In this document: piece by piece, positions 21,976-34,526 of the stretch | Position numbering within the stretch: position 1 is the stretch's first letter | Layout: the number at the start of each line of letters is the position of its first letter | Assembly: GCA_030867875.1 (NCBI GenBank) | Contig: JAOWCC010000936.1 | Location: forward strand, 16,500,095-16,564,094 | Source of the DNA: Actinernus sp. WN-2022 | Lineage: Eukaryota > Cnidaria > Anthozoa > Actiniaria > Actinernidae | DNA length: 64,000 bases | Reading direction: 5' to 3' | Made by a program: the position numbers and the translations under genes | The notes under the pieces: model-generated | Database searches by the model: none | Told to the model about the DNA's origin: nothing | What the model saw: the letters and a program-made list of their open reading frames with translations, nothing else

Positions 21976-22955
21976 AGACCGGGTAGGCAAATAATCTTGG
22001 ATTTCTTACAAAAATAAAAAAACACTCAATATGCTTCAAAATGATCTCAAACAATCTCCTGGTAGCTTCAGAACATGAATGGATTAAGTTGGAGAAAGAA
22101 TTGAAGAAAAAATTAACATCATCAAAAATGGTCAAATCTGGATTTCTGACAAAAACTAAAAACCACTCGATAATGCTTCAAAATGATATCAAACAATCTC
22201 CTGTTAGCTTCAGAACATGAATGGATTAAGTTGGAGAAAGAATTGAACAAAAAATCAACATCTTAAAAAAATGGTCAAATCTGGATATTTTTTGCCAGAC
22301 CGGGTAGGCGAAAAATCTTGGATTTCTGACAAAAATAAAAAAACCACTCAATATGCTTCAAAATGATCTCAAACAATCTCCTGTTAGCTTCTGAACATCA
22401 ATGGATTAAGTTGGAGAAAGAATTGAAGTAAAAATTAACATCATCAAAAATGGTCAAATCTGGATTTTTGATTTCTGACAAAAACTAAAAACCACTCGAT
22501 AATGCTTCAAAATGATATCAAACAATCTCCTGTTAGCTTCACAACATGAATGGTTTAAGTTGGAGAAAGAATTGAACAAAAAATCAACATCTTCAAAAAA
22601 TGGTCAAATCTGAATATTTTTTGCCAGACCGGGTAGGCGAAAAATCTTGGATTTCTGACAAAAATAAAAAAACCACTCAATATGCTTCAAAATGATCTCA
22701 AACAATCTCCTGTTAGCTTCTGAACATCAATGGATTAAGTTGGAGAAAGAATTGAAGTAAAAATTAACATCATCAAAAATGGTCAAATCTGGCTTTTTGA
22801 TTTCTGACAAAAACTAAAAACCACTCGATAATGCTTCAAAATGATATCAAACAATCTCCTGGTAGCTTCAGAACATGAATGGATTAAGTTGGAGCAAGAA
22901 TTGAAGAAAAAATTAACATCATCAAAAATGGTCAAATCTGGATTTTTTTAGCCAG
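21976..22955 (+). repeat. Monomer block S17-S18
   Basis: 149-, about 180-bp units and one S-flank unit, ending with the TTGGAGCAAG unit. It includes the junction of the 2319-bp duplication near 22.3-22.4 kb. Confidence 0.82.
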
Positions 22956-23193
22956 TGTCTATCCTTCATAACACACACCTGAATATCTGCTTCCTTTCTC
23001 GACACCTTCATAACACGTACCTCAATATCTTCCTGTCTCCACACATCAGAAGCAGTGTCTATCTTGTTTAGATGAGTTACGTTGTCAGGTCACAGGAACT
23101 CCATGGCCAGTAGGTACATATCCTATCGAGATATCGATATCGTTTAGAAGTTTATTCTGCATTTAAGGTACCGACCATTATGATAATTAGTAG
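22956..23193 (+). repeat. S element copy 18
   Basis: ATCATC-type left flank with seven T. MITE copy 5 follows after 56 bp. Confidence 0.9.
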
Positions 23194-23249
23194 AGACCGG
23201 GTAGGCAAATAATCTTGGATTTCTTACAAAAATAAAAAAACACTCAATA

Positions 23250-23930
23250 CTCAAGCATGTTAAGGCCTGGTTCATTTAAGGGAAAATAGATGTACGTTAA
23301 AAAATGTTTTCTGACAGAAAAAACAGTTTAAACAAAAACTAATTACACCGTAATACTAATATCAACTTCCTTAATTTGTTAAGTGATGGCTGTCGTATCA
23401 CGTGATCGATGACGTCATAATTATATAAAATCGTTTAAGTGAAATGCGGCTGCGACGATAACATATGAATATAAAGTAACCCTGCTAAAACATTACTCCT
23501 CCCGCAGTGTTTCCGATCACGCTTAGAAAACATGACTATCATGTAAAGATAAGGAGATATTAAGGGTACAAAAAGTCACGTGACCTATTTTGCATATGTT
23601 CGCCTTAATTACTCGTTAACGAAACATTGTAGTCATCTTTTCTAAGTTGATTTAGGTAAAAGGTTTCAACCTTAACTAAACATATCCACTCATCATCCTA
23701 GCTGTTTTAAACTCGGAGCCGCGTTTTTGATTTACTGATTTCGTGTTCTAAGTCACGTGACTGACCACGTGACACGTTTTACTACACACAGACCACTTAA
23801 GGTAGTCAAGAATGACGATACCTATTATCGTGAGAAATTTGGCGTACTTACCATACTAGGCTGTGCTGAAATAAGGAAAACAGTTTTTACCAAAAAATTG
23901 ACCCCTGAACCAGGCCTTAACATGCTTGCG
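23250..23930 (+). mobile_element. MITE-like DNA transposon copy 5 (681 bp)
   Basis: Shares the CTTGCG tip with copy 4. The stretch from here to about 25.9 kb matches the stretch starting at MITE copy 6 at offset 5264, yet copy 6 has the intact CTTGAG tip. Confidence 0.9.
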
Positions 23931-24056
23931 TATGCTTCAAAATGATCTCAAACAATCTCCTGTTAGCTTCAGAACATGAATGGATTAAGTTGGAGAAAGA
24001 ATTGAACAAAAAATCAACATAATTCAAAAATGGTCAAATCTGGATTTTTTAGCCAG

Positions 24057-24294
24057 TGTCTATCCTTCATAACACACACCTGAATATCTGCTTCCTTTCT
24101 CGACACCTTCATAACACGTACCTCAATATCTTCCTGTCTCCACACATCAGAAGCAGTGTCTATCTTGTTTAGATGAGTTACGTTGTCAGGTCACAGGAAC
24201 TCCATGGCCAGTAGGTACATATCCTATCGAGATATCGATATCGTTTAGAAGTTTATTCTGCATTTAAGGTACCGACCATTATGATAATTAGTAG
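24057..24294 (+). repeat. S element copy 19
   Basis: Closes the fifth filled cassette; ATAATTC-type left flank. Corresponds to S24 at offset 5264. Confidence 0.9.
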
Positions 24295-25155
24295 AGACCG
24301 GGTAGGCAAATAATCTTGGATTTCTTACAAAAATAAAAAAACACTCAATATGCTTCAAAATGATCTCAAACAATCTCCTGGTAGCTTCAGAACATGAATG
24401 GATTAAGTTGGAGAAAGAATTGAAGAAAAAATTAACATCATCAAAAATGGTCAAATCTGGATTTCTGACAAAAACTAAAAACCACTCGATAATGCTTCAA
24501 AATGATATCAAACAATCTCCTGTTAGCTTCAGAACATGAATGGATTAAGTTGGAGAAAGAATTGAACAAAAAATCAACATCTTAAAAAAATGGTCAAATC
24601 TGGATATTTTTTGCCAGACCGGGTAGGCGAAAAATCTTGGATTTCTGACAAAAATAAAAAAAACACTCAATATGCTTCAAAATGATATCAAACAATCTCC
24701 TGTCAGCTTCAGAACATGAATGGATTAAGTTGGAGAAAGAATTGAACAAAAAATCAACATCTTAAAAAAATGGTCAAATCTGGATATTTTTTGCCAGACC
24801 GGGTAGGCGAAAAATCTTGGATTTCTGACAAAAATAAAAAAACCACTCAATATGCTTCAAAATGATCTCAAACAATCTCCTGTTAGCTTCAGAACATCAA
24901 TGGATTAAGTTGGAGAAAGAATTGAAGTAAAAATTAACATCTTCAAAAAATGGTCAAATCTGAATATTTTTTGCCAGACCGGGTAGGCGAAAAATCTTGG
25001 ATTTCTGACAAAAATGAAAAAACACTCAATATGCTTCAAAATGATATCAAACAATCTCCTGTTAGCTTCAGAACATGAATGGATTAAGTTGGAGAAAGAA
25101 TTGAACAAAAAATCAACATAATTCAAAAATGGTCAAATCTGGATTTTTTAGCCAG
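24295..25155 (+). repeat. Monomer block S19-S20, matching 29559-30419
   Basis: Matches the S24-S25 block at offset 5264; one visible difference is AACATCTTAAAAAAATGG near 24.58 kb against AACATCTTCAAAAAATGG near 29.85 kb. Confidence 0.83.
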
Positions 25156-25393
25156 TGTCTATCCTTCATAACACACACCTGAATATCTGCTTCCTTTCTC
25201 GACACCTTCATAACACGTACCTCAATATCTTCCTGTCTCCACACATCAGAAGCAGTGTCTATCTTGTTTAGATGAGTTATGTTGTCAGGTCACAGGAACT
25301 CCATGGCCAGTAGGTACATATCCTATCGAGATATCGATATCGTTTAGAAGTTTATTCTGCATTTAAGGTACCGACCATTATGATAATTAGTAG
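25156..25393 (+). repeat. S element copy 20
   Basis: ATAATTC-type left flank. A single C-to-T at 25280 (GAGTTATGTTG) is the only base change inside S that I noticed among the 41 copies. Confidence 0.9.
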
Positions 25394-25895
25394 AGACCGG
25401 GTAGGCAAATAATCTTGGATTTCTTACAAAAATAAAAAAACACTCAATATGCTTCAAAATGATCTCAAACAATCTCCTGGTAGCTTCAGAACATGAATGG
25501 ATTAAGTTGGAGAAAGAATTGAAGAAAAAATTAACATCATCAAAAATGGTCAAATCTGGATTTCTAACAAAAACTAAAAACCACTCGATAATGCTTCAAA
25601 ATGATATCAAACAATCTCCTGTTAGCTTCAGAACATGAATGGATTAAGTTGGAGAAAGAATTGAACAAAAAATCAACATCTTCAAAAAATGGTCAAATCT
25701 GGATATTTTTTTGCCAGACCGGGTAGGCGAAAAATCTTGGATTTCTGACAAAAATAAAAAAACCACTCAATATCTTCAAAATGATCTCAAACAATCTCCT
25801 GTTAGCTTCAGAACATCAATGGATTAAGTTGGAGAAAGAATTGAAGTAAAAATTAACATCTTCAAAAAATGGTCAAATCTGGATTTTTTAGCCAG

Positions 25896-26133
25896 TGTCT
25901 ATCCTTCATAACACACACCTGAATATCTGCTTCCTTTCTCGACACCTTCATAACACGTACCTCAATATCTTCCTGTCTCCACACATCAGAAGCAGTGTCT
26001 ATCTTGTTTAGATGAGTTACGTTGTCAGGTCACAGGAACTCCATGGCCAGTAGGTACATATCCTATCGAGATATCGATATCGTTTAGAAGTTTATTCTGC
26101 ATTTAAGGTACCGACCATTATGATAATTAGTAG
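25896..26133 (+). repeat. S element copy 21 (hybrid left flank)
   Basis: Left flank is AACATCTTCAAAAAATGG joined to GGATTTTTTAGCC, so neither standard type. This is the crossover junction of the 740-bp duplication. The interior lacks the S20 change at 25280, so S21 is not a simple later copy of S20 as it now stands. Confidence 0.9.
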
Positions 26134-26964
26134 AGACCGGGTAGGCAAATAATCTTGGATTTCTTACAAAAATAAAAAAACACTCAATATGCTTCAAAAT
26201 GATCTCAAACAATCTCCTGGTAGCTTCAGAACATGAATGGATTAAGTTGGAGAAAGAATTGAAGAAAAAATTAACATCATCAAAAATGGTCAAATCTGGA
26301 TTTCTAACAAAAACTAAAAACCACTCGATAATGCTTCAAAATGATATCAAACAATCTCCTGTTAGCTTCAGAACATGAATGGATTAAGTTGGAGAAAGAA
26401 TTGAACAAAAAATCAACATCTTCAAAAAATGGTCAAATCTGGATATTTTTTTGCCAGACCGGGTAGGCGAAAAATCTTGGATTTCTGACAAAAATAAAAA
26501 AACCACTCAATATCTTCAAAATGATCTCAAACAATCTCCTGTTAGCTTCAGAACATCAATGGATTAAGTTGGAGAAAGAATTGAAGTAAAAATTAACATC
26601 TTCAAAAAATGGTCAAATCTGAATATTTTCTGCCAGACCGGGTAGGCGAAAAATCTTGGATTTCTGACAAAAATGAAAAAACACTCAATATGCTTCAAAA
26701 TGATCTCAAACAATCTCCTGTTAGCTTCTGAACATCAATGGATTAAGTTGGAGAAAGAATTGAAGTAAAAATTAACATCATCAAAAATGGTCAAATCTGG
26801 ATTTTTGATTTCTGACAAAAACTAAAAACCACTCGATAATGCTTCAAAATGACCTCAAACAATCTCCTGTTAGCTTCAGAACATGAATGGATTAAGTTGG
26901 AGAAAGAATTGAACAAAAAATCAACATAATTCAAAAATGGTCAAATCTGGATTTTTTTAGCCAG
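26134..26964 (+). repeat. Monomer block S21-S22
   Basis: Carries TATTTTCTGCCAG near 26.63 kb and GACCTCAAACAATC near 26.85 kb; the latter is shared with 31.37 kb, linking S22 to S26. Confidence 0.83.
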
Positions 26965-27202
26965 TGTCTATCCTTCATAACACACACCTGAATATCTGCT
27001 TCCTTTCTCGACACCTTCATAACACGTACCTCAATATCTTCCTGTCTCCACACATCAGAAGCAGTGTCTATCTTGTTTAGATGAGTTACGTTGTCAGGTC
27101 ACAGGAACTCCATGGCCAGTAGGTACATATCCTATCGAGATATCGATATCGTTTAGAAGTTTATTCTGCATTTAAGGTACCGACCATTATGATAATTAGT
27201 AG
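26965..27202 (+). repeat. S element copy 22
   Basis: ATAATTC-type left flank but with seven T, a combination shared only with S26. TATATA at the MITE site. Confidence 0.9.
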
Positions 27203-28219
27203 AGACCGGGTAGGCAAATAATCTTGGATTTCTTACAAAAATAAAAAAACACTCAATATATATGCTTCAAAATGATCTCAAACAATCTCCTGGTAGCTTC
27301 AGAACATGAATGGATTAAGTTGGAGAAAGAATTGAAGAAAAAATTAACATCTTCAAAAAATGGTCAAATCTGGATTTCTGACAAAAATAAAAAAACAATC
27401 AATATGCTTCAAAATGATCTCAAACAATCTCCTGTTAGCTTCAGAACATGAATGGATTAAGTTGGAGAAAGAATTGAATAAAAAAATCAACATCTTCAAA
27501 AAATGGTCAAATCTGAATATTTTTTGCCAGACCGGGTAGGCGAAAAATCTTGGATTTCTGACAAAAATAAAAAAAAACACTCAATATGCTTCAAAATGAT
27601 CTCAAACAATCTCCTGTTAGCTTCAGAACATCAATGGATTAAGTTGGAGAAAGAATTGAAGTAAAAATCAACATCTTCAAAAAATGGTCAAATCTGAATA
27701 TTTTTTGCCAGACCGGGTAGGCGAAAAATCTTGGATTTCTGACAAAAATAAAAAAACCACTCAATATGCTTCAAAATGATCTCAAACAATCTCCTGTTAG
27801 CTTCTGAACATCAATGGATTAAGTTGGAGAAAGAATTGAAGTAAAAATTAACATCATCAAAAATGTTCAAATCTGGCTTTTTGATTTCTGACAAAAACTA
27901 AAAACCACTCGATAATGCTTCAAAATGATATCAAACAATCTACTGTTAGCTTCAGAACATGAATGGATTAAGTTGGAGAAAGAATTGAACAAAAAATCAA
28001 CATCTTCAAAAAATGGTCAAATCTGGATATTTTTTGCCAGACCGGGTAGGCGAAAAATCTTGGATTTCTGACAAAAATAAAAAAACCACTCAATATGCTT
28101 CAAAATGATCTCAAACAATCTCCTGTTAGCTTCTGAACATCAATTGATTAAGTTGGAGAAAGAATTGAAGTAAAAATTAACATCATCAAAAATGGTCAAA
28201 TCTGGATTTTTTTAGCCAG
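27203..28219 (+). repeat. Monomer block S22-S23
   Basis: Contains a hybrid 141-type unit with ACAATCAATATG, long units with nine A before CACTC near 27.58 kb, and ACATCAATTGATTAAG near 28.14 kb. Only satellite units. Confidence 0.83.
27257..27262. other. TATATA at the MITE site after S22
   Basis: CACTCAA-TATATA-TGCTTC, two TA longer than an ordinary monomer. No second S follows at 420 bp, so this is not a clean empty cassette. Confidence 0.6.
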
Positions 28220-28457
28220 TGTCTATCCTTCATAACACACACCTGAATATCTGCTTCCTTTCTCGACACCTTCATAACACGTACCTCAATATCTTCCTGT
28301 CTCCACACATCAGAAGCAGTGTCTATCTTGTTTAGATGAGTTACGTTGTCAGGTCACAGGAACTCCATGGCCAGTAGGTACATATCCTATCGAGATATCG
28401 ATATCGTTTAGAAGTTTATTCTGCATTTAAGGTACCGACCATTATGATAATTAGTAG
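28220..28457 (+). repeat. S element copy 23
   Basis: ATCATC-type left flank with seven T, but on a GAAGTAAAAATT unit rather than GAAGAAAAAATT. MITE copy 6 follows after 56 bp. Confidence 0.9.
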
Positions 28458-28513
28458 AGACCGGGTAGGCAAATAATCTTGGATTTCTTACAAAAATAAA
28501 AAAACACTCAATA

Positions 28514-29194
28514 CTCAAGCATGTTAAGGCCTGGTTCATTTAAGGGAAAATAGATGTACGTTAAAAAATGTTTTCTGACAGAAAAAACAGTTTAAACAAA
28601 AACTAATTACACCGTAATACTAATATCAACTTCCTTAATTTGTTAAGTGATGGCTGTCGTATCACGTGATCGATGACGTCATAATTATATAAAATCGTTT
28701 AAGTGAAATGCGGCTGCGACGATAACATATGAATATAAAGTAACCCTGCTAAAACATTACTCCTCCCGCAGTGTTTCCGATCACGCTTAGAAAACATGAC
28801 TATCATGTAAAGATAAGGAGATATTAAGGGTACAAAAAGTCACGTGACCTATTTTGCATATGTTCGCCTTAATTACTCGTTAACGAAACATTGTAGTCAT
28901 CTTTTCTAAGTTGATTTAGGTAAAAGGTTTCAACCTTAACTAAACATATCCACTCATCATCCTAGCTGTTTTAAACTCGGAGCCGCGTTTTTGATTTACT
29001 GATTTCGTGTTCTAAGTCACGTGACTGACCACGTGACACGTTTTACTACACACAGACCACTTAAGGTAGTCAAGAATGACGATACCTATTATCGTGAGAA
29101 ATTTGGCGTACTTACCATACTAGGCTGTGCTGAAATAAGGAAAACAGTTTTTACCAAAAAATTGACCCCTGAACCAGGCCTTAACATGCTTGAG
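28514..29194 (+). mobile_element. MITE-like DNA transposon copy 6 (681 bp)
   Basis: Perfect 25-bp inverted ends and TA on both sides. Same length as copies 1, 4 and 5. Confidence 0.9.
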
Positions 29195-29320
29195 TATGCT
29201 TCAAAATGATCTCAAACAATCTCCTGTTAGCTTCAGAACATGAATGGATTAAGTTGGAGAAAGAATTGAACAAAAAATCAACATAATTCAAAAATGGTCA
29301 AATCTGGATTTTTTAGCCAG

Positions 29321-29558
29321 TGTCTATCCTTCATAACACACACCTGAATATCTGCTTCCTTTCTCGACACCTTCATAACACGTACCTCAATATCTTCCTG
29401 TCTCCACACATCAGAAGCAGTGTCTATCTTGTTTAGATGAGTTACGTTGTCAGGTCACAGGAACTCCATGGCCAGTAGGTACATATCCTATCGAGATATC
29501 GATATCGTTTAGAAGTTTATTCTGCATTTAAGGTACCGACCATTATGATAATTAGTAG
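29321..29558 (+). repeat. S element copy 24
   Basis: Closes the sixth filled cassette; ATAATTC-type left flank. Confidence 0.9.
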
Positions 29559-30419
29559 AGACCGGGTAGGCAAATAATCTTGGATTTCTTACAAAAATAA
29601 AAAAACACTCAATATGCTTCAAAATGATCTCAAACAATCTCCTGGTAGCTTCAGAACATGAATGGATTAAGTTGGAGAAAGAATTGAAGAAAAAATTAAC
29701 ATCATCAAAAATGGTCAAATCTGGATTTCTGACAAAAACTAAAAACCACTCGATAATGCTTCAAAATGATATCAAACAATCTCCTGTTAGCTTCAGAACA
29801 TGAATGGATTAAGTTGGAGAAAGAATTGAACAAAAAATCAACATCTTCAAAAAATGGTCAAATCTGGATATTTTTTGCCAGACCGGGTAGGCGAAAAATC
29901 TTGGATTTCTGACAAAAATAAAAAAAACACTCAATATGCTTCAAAATGATATCAAACAATCTCCTGTCAGCTTCAGAACATGAATGGATTAAGTTGGAGA
30001 AAGAATTGAACAAAAAATCAACATCTTAAAAAAATGGTCAAATCTGGATATTTTTTGCCAGACCGGGTAGGCGAAAAATCTTGGATTTCTGACAAAAATA
30101 AAAAAACCACTCAATATGCTTCAAAATGATCTCAAACAATCTCCTGTTAGCTTCAGAACATCAATGGATTAAGTTGGAGAAAGAATTGAAGTAAAAATTA
30201 ACATCTTCAAAAAATGGTCAAATCTGAATATTTTTTGCCAGACCGGGTAGGCGAAAAATCTTGGATTTCTGACAAAAATGAAAAAACACTCAATATGCTT
30301 CAAAATGATATCAAACAATCTCCTGTTAGCTTCAGAACATGAATGGATTAAGTTGGAGAAAGAATTGAACAAAAAATCAACATAATTCAAAAATGGTCAA
30401 ATCTGGATTTTTTAGCCAG
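29559..30419 (+). repeat. Monomer block S24-S25, matching 24295-25155
   Basis: Second member of the offset-5264 duplication, which runs from at least MITE copy 6 to beyond S25. Confidence 0.83.
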
Positions 30420-30657
30420 TGTCTATCCTTCATAACACACACCTGAATATCTGCTTCCTTTCTCGACACCTTCATAACACGTACCTCAATATCTTCCTGT
30501 CTCCACACATCAGAAGCAGTGTCTATCTTGTTTAGATGAGTTACGTTGTCAGGTCACAGGAACTCCATGGCCAGTAGGTACATATCCTATCGAGATATCG
30601 ATATCGTTTAGAAGTTTATTCTGCATTTAAGGTACCGACCATTATGATAATTAGTAG
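30420..30657 (+). repeat. S element copy 25
   Basis: ATAATTC-type left flank. Counterpart of S20 without the 740-bp duplication. Confidence 0.9.
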
Positions 30658-31498
30658 AGACCGGGTAGGCAAATAATCTTGGATTTCTTACAAAAATAAA
30701 AAAACACTCAATATGCTTCAAAATGATCTCAAACAATCTCCTGGTAGCTTCAGAACATGAATGGATTAAGTTGGAGAAAGAATTGAAGAAAAAATTAACA
30801 TCATCAAAAATGGTCAAATCTGGATTTCTAACAAAAACTAAAAACCACTCGATAATGCTTGAAAATGATATCAAACAATCTCCTGTTAGCTTCAGAACAT
30901 GAATGGATTAAGTTGGAGAAAGAATTGAACAAAAAATCAACATCTTCAAAAAATGGTCAAATCTGGATATTTTTTTGCCAGACCGGGTAGGCGAAAAATC
31001 TTGGATTTCTGACAAAAATAAAAAAACCACTCAATATCTTCAAAATGATCTCAAACAATCTCCTGTTAGCTTCAGAACATCAATGGATTAAGTTGGAGAA
31101 AGAATTGAAGTAAAAATTAACATCTTCAAAAAATGGTCAAATCTGAATATTTTTTGCCAGACCGGGTAGGCGAAAAATCTTGGATTTCTGACAAAAATGA
31201 AAAAACACTCAATATGCTTCAAAATGATCTCAAACAATCTCCTGTTAGCTTCTGAACATCAATGGATTAAGTTGGAGAAAGAATTGAAGTAAAAATTAAC
31301 ATCATCAAAAATGGTCAAATCTGGATTTTTGATTTCTGACAAAAACTAAAAACCACTCGATAATGCTTCAAAATGACCTCAAACAATCTCCTGTTAGCTT
31401 CAGAACATGAATGGATTAAGTTGGAGAAAGAATTGAACAAAAAATCAACATAATTCAAAAATGGTCAAATCTGGATTTTTTTAGCCAGTGTCTATCCT
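30658..31498 (+). repeat. Monomer block S25-S26 (unduplicated form)
   Basis: Holds TTTCTAACAAAAAC, CTTGAAAATGATATC near 30.86 kb, the seven-T run and CAATATCTTC once each, where 25.2-26.6 kb has the TTTCTAAC, seven-T and CAATATCTTC variants twice. Confidence 0.83.
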
Positions 31499-31736
31499 TC
31501 ATAACACACACCTGAATATCTGCTTCCTTTCTCGACACCTTCATAACACGTACCTCAATATCTTCCTGTCTCCACACATCAGAAGCAGTGTCTATCTTGT
31601 TTAGATGAGTTACGTTGTCAGGTCACAGGAACTCCATGGCCAGTAGGTACATATCCTATCGAGATATCGATATCGTTTAGAAGTTTATTCTGCATTTAAG
31701 GTACCGACCATTATGATAATTAGTAGAGACCGGGTA
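31499..31736 (+). repeat. S element copy 26
   Basis: ATAATTC-type left flank with seven T, and TATATA on the right, as in S22. Confidence 0.9.
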
Positions 31737-34106
31737 GGCAAATAATCTTGGATTTCTTACAAAAATAAAAAAACACTCAATATATATGCTTCAAAATGAT
31801 CTCAAACAATCTCCTGGTAGCTTCAGAACATGAATGGATTAAGTTGGAGAAAGAATTGAAGAAAAAATTAACATCTTCAAAAAATGGTCAAATCTGGATT
31901 TCTGACAAAAATAAAAAAACAATCAATATGCTTCAAAATGACCTCAAACAATCTCCTGTTAGCTTCAGAACATCAATGGATTAAGTTGGAGAAAGAATTG
32001 AAGTAAAAATTAACATCTTCAAAAAATGGTCAAATCTGAATATTTTTTGCCAGACCGGGTAGGCGAAAAATCTTGGATTTCTGACAAAAATGAAAAAACA
32101 CTCAATATGCTTCAAAATGATATCAAACAATCTCCTGTTAGCTTCAGAACATGAATGGATTAAGTTGGAGAAAGAATTGAATAAAAAAATCAACATCTTC
32201 AAAAAATGGTCAAATCTGAATATTTTTTGCCAGACCGGGTAGGCGAAAAATCTTGGATTTCTGACAAAAATAAAAAAAACACTCAATATGCTTCAAAATG
32301 ATCTCAAACAATCTCCTGTTAGCTTCAGAACATCAATGGATTAAGTTGGAGAAAGAATTGAAGTAAAAATCAACATCTTCAAAAAATGGTCAAATCTGAA
32401 TATTTTTTGCCAGACCGGGTAGGCGAAAAATCTTGGATTTCTGACAAAAATAAAAAAACACTCAATATGCTTCAAAATGATCTCAAACAATCTCCTGGTA
32501 GCTTCAGAACATGAATGGATTAAGTTGGAGAAAGAATTGAAGAAAAAATTAACATCATCAAAAATGGTCAAATCTGGATTTCTGACAAAAATAAAAAAAC
32601 AATCAATATGCTTCAAAATGATCTCAAACAATCTCCTGTTAGCTTCAGAACATGAATGGATTAAGTTGGAGAAAGAATTGAACAAAAAATCAACATCTTC
32701 AAAAAATGGTCAAATCTGAATATTTTTTGCCAGACCGGGTAGGCGAAAAATCTTGGATTTCTGACAAAAATGAAAAAACATTCAATATGCTTCAAAATGA
32801 TATCAAACAATCTCCTGTTAGCTTCAGAACATGAATGGATTAAGTTGGAGAAAAAATTGAATAAAAAAATCAACATCTTCAAAAAATGGTCAAATCTGAA
32901 TATTTTTTGCCAGACCGGGTAGGCGAAAAATCTTGGATTTCTGACAAAAATAAAAAAAACACTCAATATGCTTCAAAATGATCTCAAACAATCTCCTGTT
33001 AGCTTCAGAACATCAATGGATTAAGTTGGAGAAAGAATTGAAGTAAAAATCAACATCTTCAAAAAATGGTCAAATCTGAATATTTTTTGCCAGACCGGGT
33101 AGGCGAAAAATCTTGGATTTCTGAGAAAAATAAAAAAACACTCAATATGCTTCAAAATGATATCAAACAATCTCCTGTTAGCTTCAGAACATGAATGGAT
33201 TAAGTTGGAGAAAGAATTGAACAAAAAATCAACATCTTCAAAAAATGGTCAAATCTGAATATTTTTTGCCAGACCGGGTAGGCAAAAAATCTTGGATTTC
33301 TGACAAAAATAAAAAAACCACTCAATATGCTTCAAAATGATCTCAAACAATCTCCTGTTAGCTTCAGAACATGAATGGATTAAGTTGGAGAAAGAATTGA
33401 ACAAAAAATCAACATCTTCAAAAAATGGTCAAATCTGAATATTTTTTGCCAGACCGGGTAGGCGAAAAATCTTGGATTTCTGACAAAAATAAAAAAACAC
33501 TCAATATGCTTCAAAATGATCTCAAACAATCTCCTGGTAGCTTCTGAACATCAATGGATTAAGTTGGAGAAAGAATTGAAGTAAAAATTAACATCATCAA
33601 AAATGGTCAAATCTGGATTTTTGATTTCTGACAAAAACTAAAAACCACTCGATAATGTTTCAAAATGATATCAAACAATCTCCTGTTAGCTTCAGAACAT
33701 GAATGGATTAAGTTGGAGAAAGAATTTAACAAAAAATCAACATCTTCAAAAAATGGTCAAATCTGGATATTTTTTGCCTGACCGGGTAGGCGAAAAATCT
33801 TGGATTTCTTACAAAAATAAAAAAAACACTCAATATGCTTCAAAATGATCTCAAACAATCTCCTGTTAGCTTCTGAACATCAATGGATTAAGTTGGAGAA
33901 AGAATTGAAGTAAAAATTAACATCATCAAAAATGGTCAAATCTGGCTTTTTGATTTCTGACAAAAACTAAAAACCACTCGATAATGCTTCAAAATGATAT
34001 CAAACAATCTCCTGGTAGCTTCAGAACATGTGGATTAAGTTGGAGAAAGAATTGAAGAAAAAATTAACATCATCAAAAATGGTCAAATCTGGATTTTTTT
34101 AGCCAG
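31737..34106 (+). repeat. Monomer block S26-S27 with many private changes
   Basis: A 2.4-kb run without S. Private changes include GGAGAAAAAATTG near 32.85 kb, CTGAGAAAAAT near 33.12 kb, GATAATGTTTC near 33.65 kb, GAATTTAAC near 33.73 kb, GCCTGACCGGG near 33.78 kb and a deletion giving GAACATGTGGATT near 34.03 kb. This block looks less homogenised than its neighbours. Confidence 0.8.
31791..31796. other. TATATA at the MITE site after S26
   Basis: Same configuration as after S22; the two blocks are duplicates. Confidence 0.6.
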
Positions 34107-34344
34107 TGTCTATCCTTCATAACACACACCTGAATATCTGCTTCCTTTCTCGACACCTTCATAACACGTACCTCAATATCTTCCTGTCTCCACACATCAG
34201 AAGCAGTGTCTATCTTGTTTAGATGAGTTACGTTGTCAGGTCACAGGAACTCCATGGCCAGTAGGTACATATCCTATCGAGATATCGATATCGTTTAGAA
34301 GTTTATTCTGCATTTAAGGTACCGACCATTATGATAATTAGTAG
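34107..34344 (+). repeat. S element copy 27 (first of an empty cassette)
   Basis: ATCATC-type left flank with seven T, on the unit with the GAACATGTGGATT deletion; S28 follows at 420 bp with TATA at the MITE site. Confidence 0.9.
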
Positions 34345-34398
34345 AGACCGGGTAGGCAAATAATCTTGGATTTCTTACAAAAATAAAAAAACACTCAA

Positions 34399-34402
34399 TA
34401 TA
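34399..34402. other. Empty MITE site with TATA (cassette S27-S28)
   Basis: Fifth CACTCAA-TATA-TGCTTC site; 126-bp post-MITE flank intact into S28. Confidence 0.7.
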
Positions 34403-34526
34403 TGCTTCAAAATGATCTCAAACAATCTCCTGTTAGCTTCAGAACATGAATGGATTAAGTTGGAGAAAGAATTGAACAAAAAATCAACATAATTCAAAAA
34501 TGGTCAAATCTGGATTTTTTAGCCAG

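Larger units (their letters stand above)
20140..24780 (+). repeat. 2319-bp tandem duplication containing S16-MITE4-S17 and S18-MITE5-S19
   Basis: S16 to S18 and S17 to S19 are both 2319 bp apart, and the MITEs likewise. Both copies share the TTGGAGCAAG change and the altered MITE tip, neither seen elsewhere, so the duplication is recent relative to the rest. Outer limits are approximate. Confidence 0.8.
25156..26635 (+). repeat. 740-bp tandem duplication containing S20 and S21
   Basis: 25156-25895 and 25896-26635 repeat at a pitch of 740 bp, both with TTTCTAACAAAAAC, a seven-T run before GCCAG and CAATATCTTC (GC lost). The unduplicated form stands at 30420-31150. The junction lies where a 180-bp unit switches into S21. 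Confidence 0.85.
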
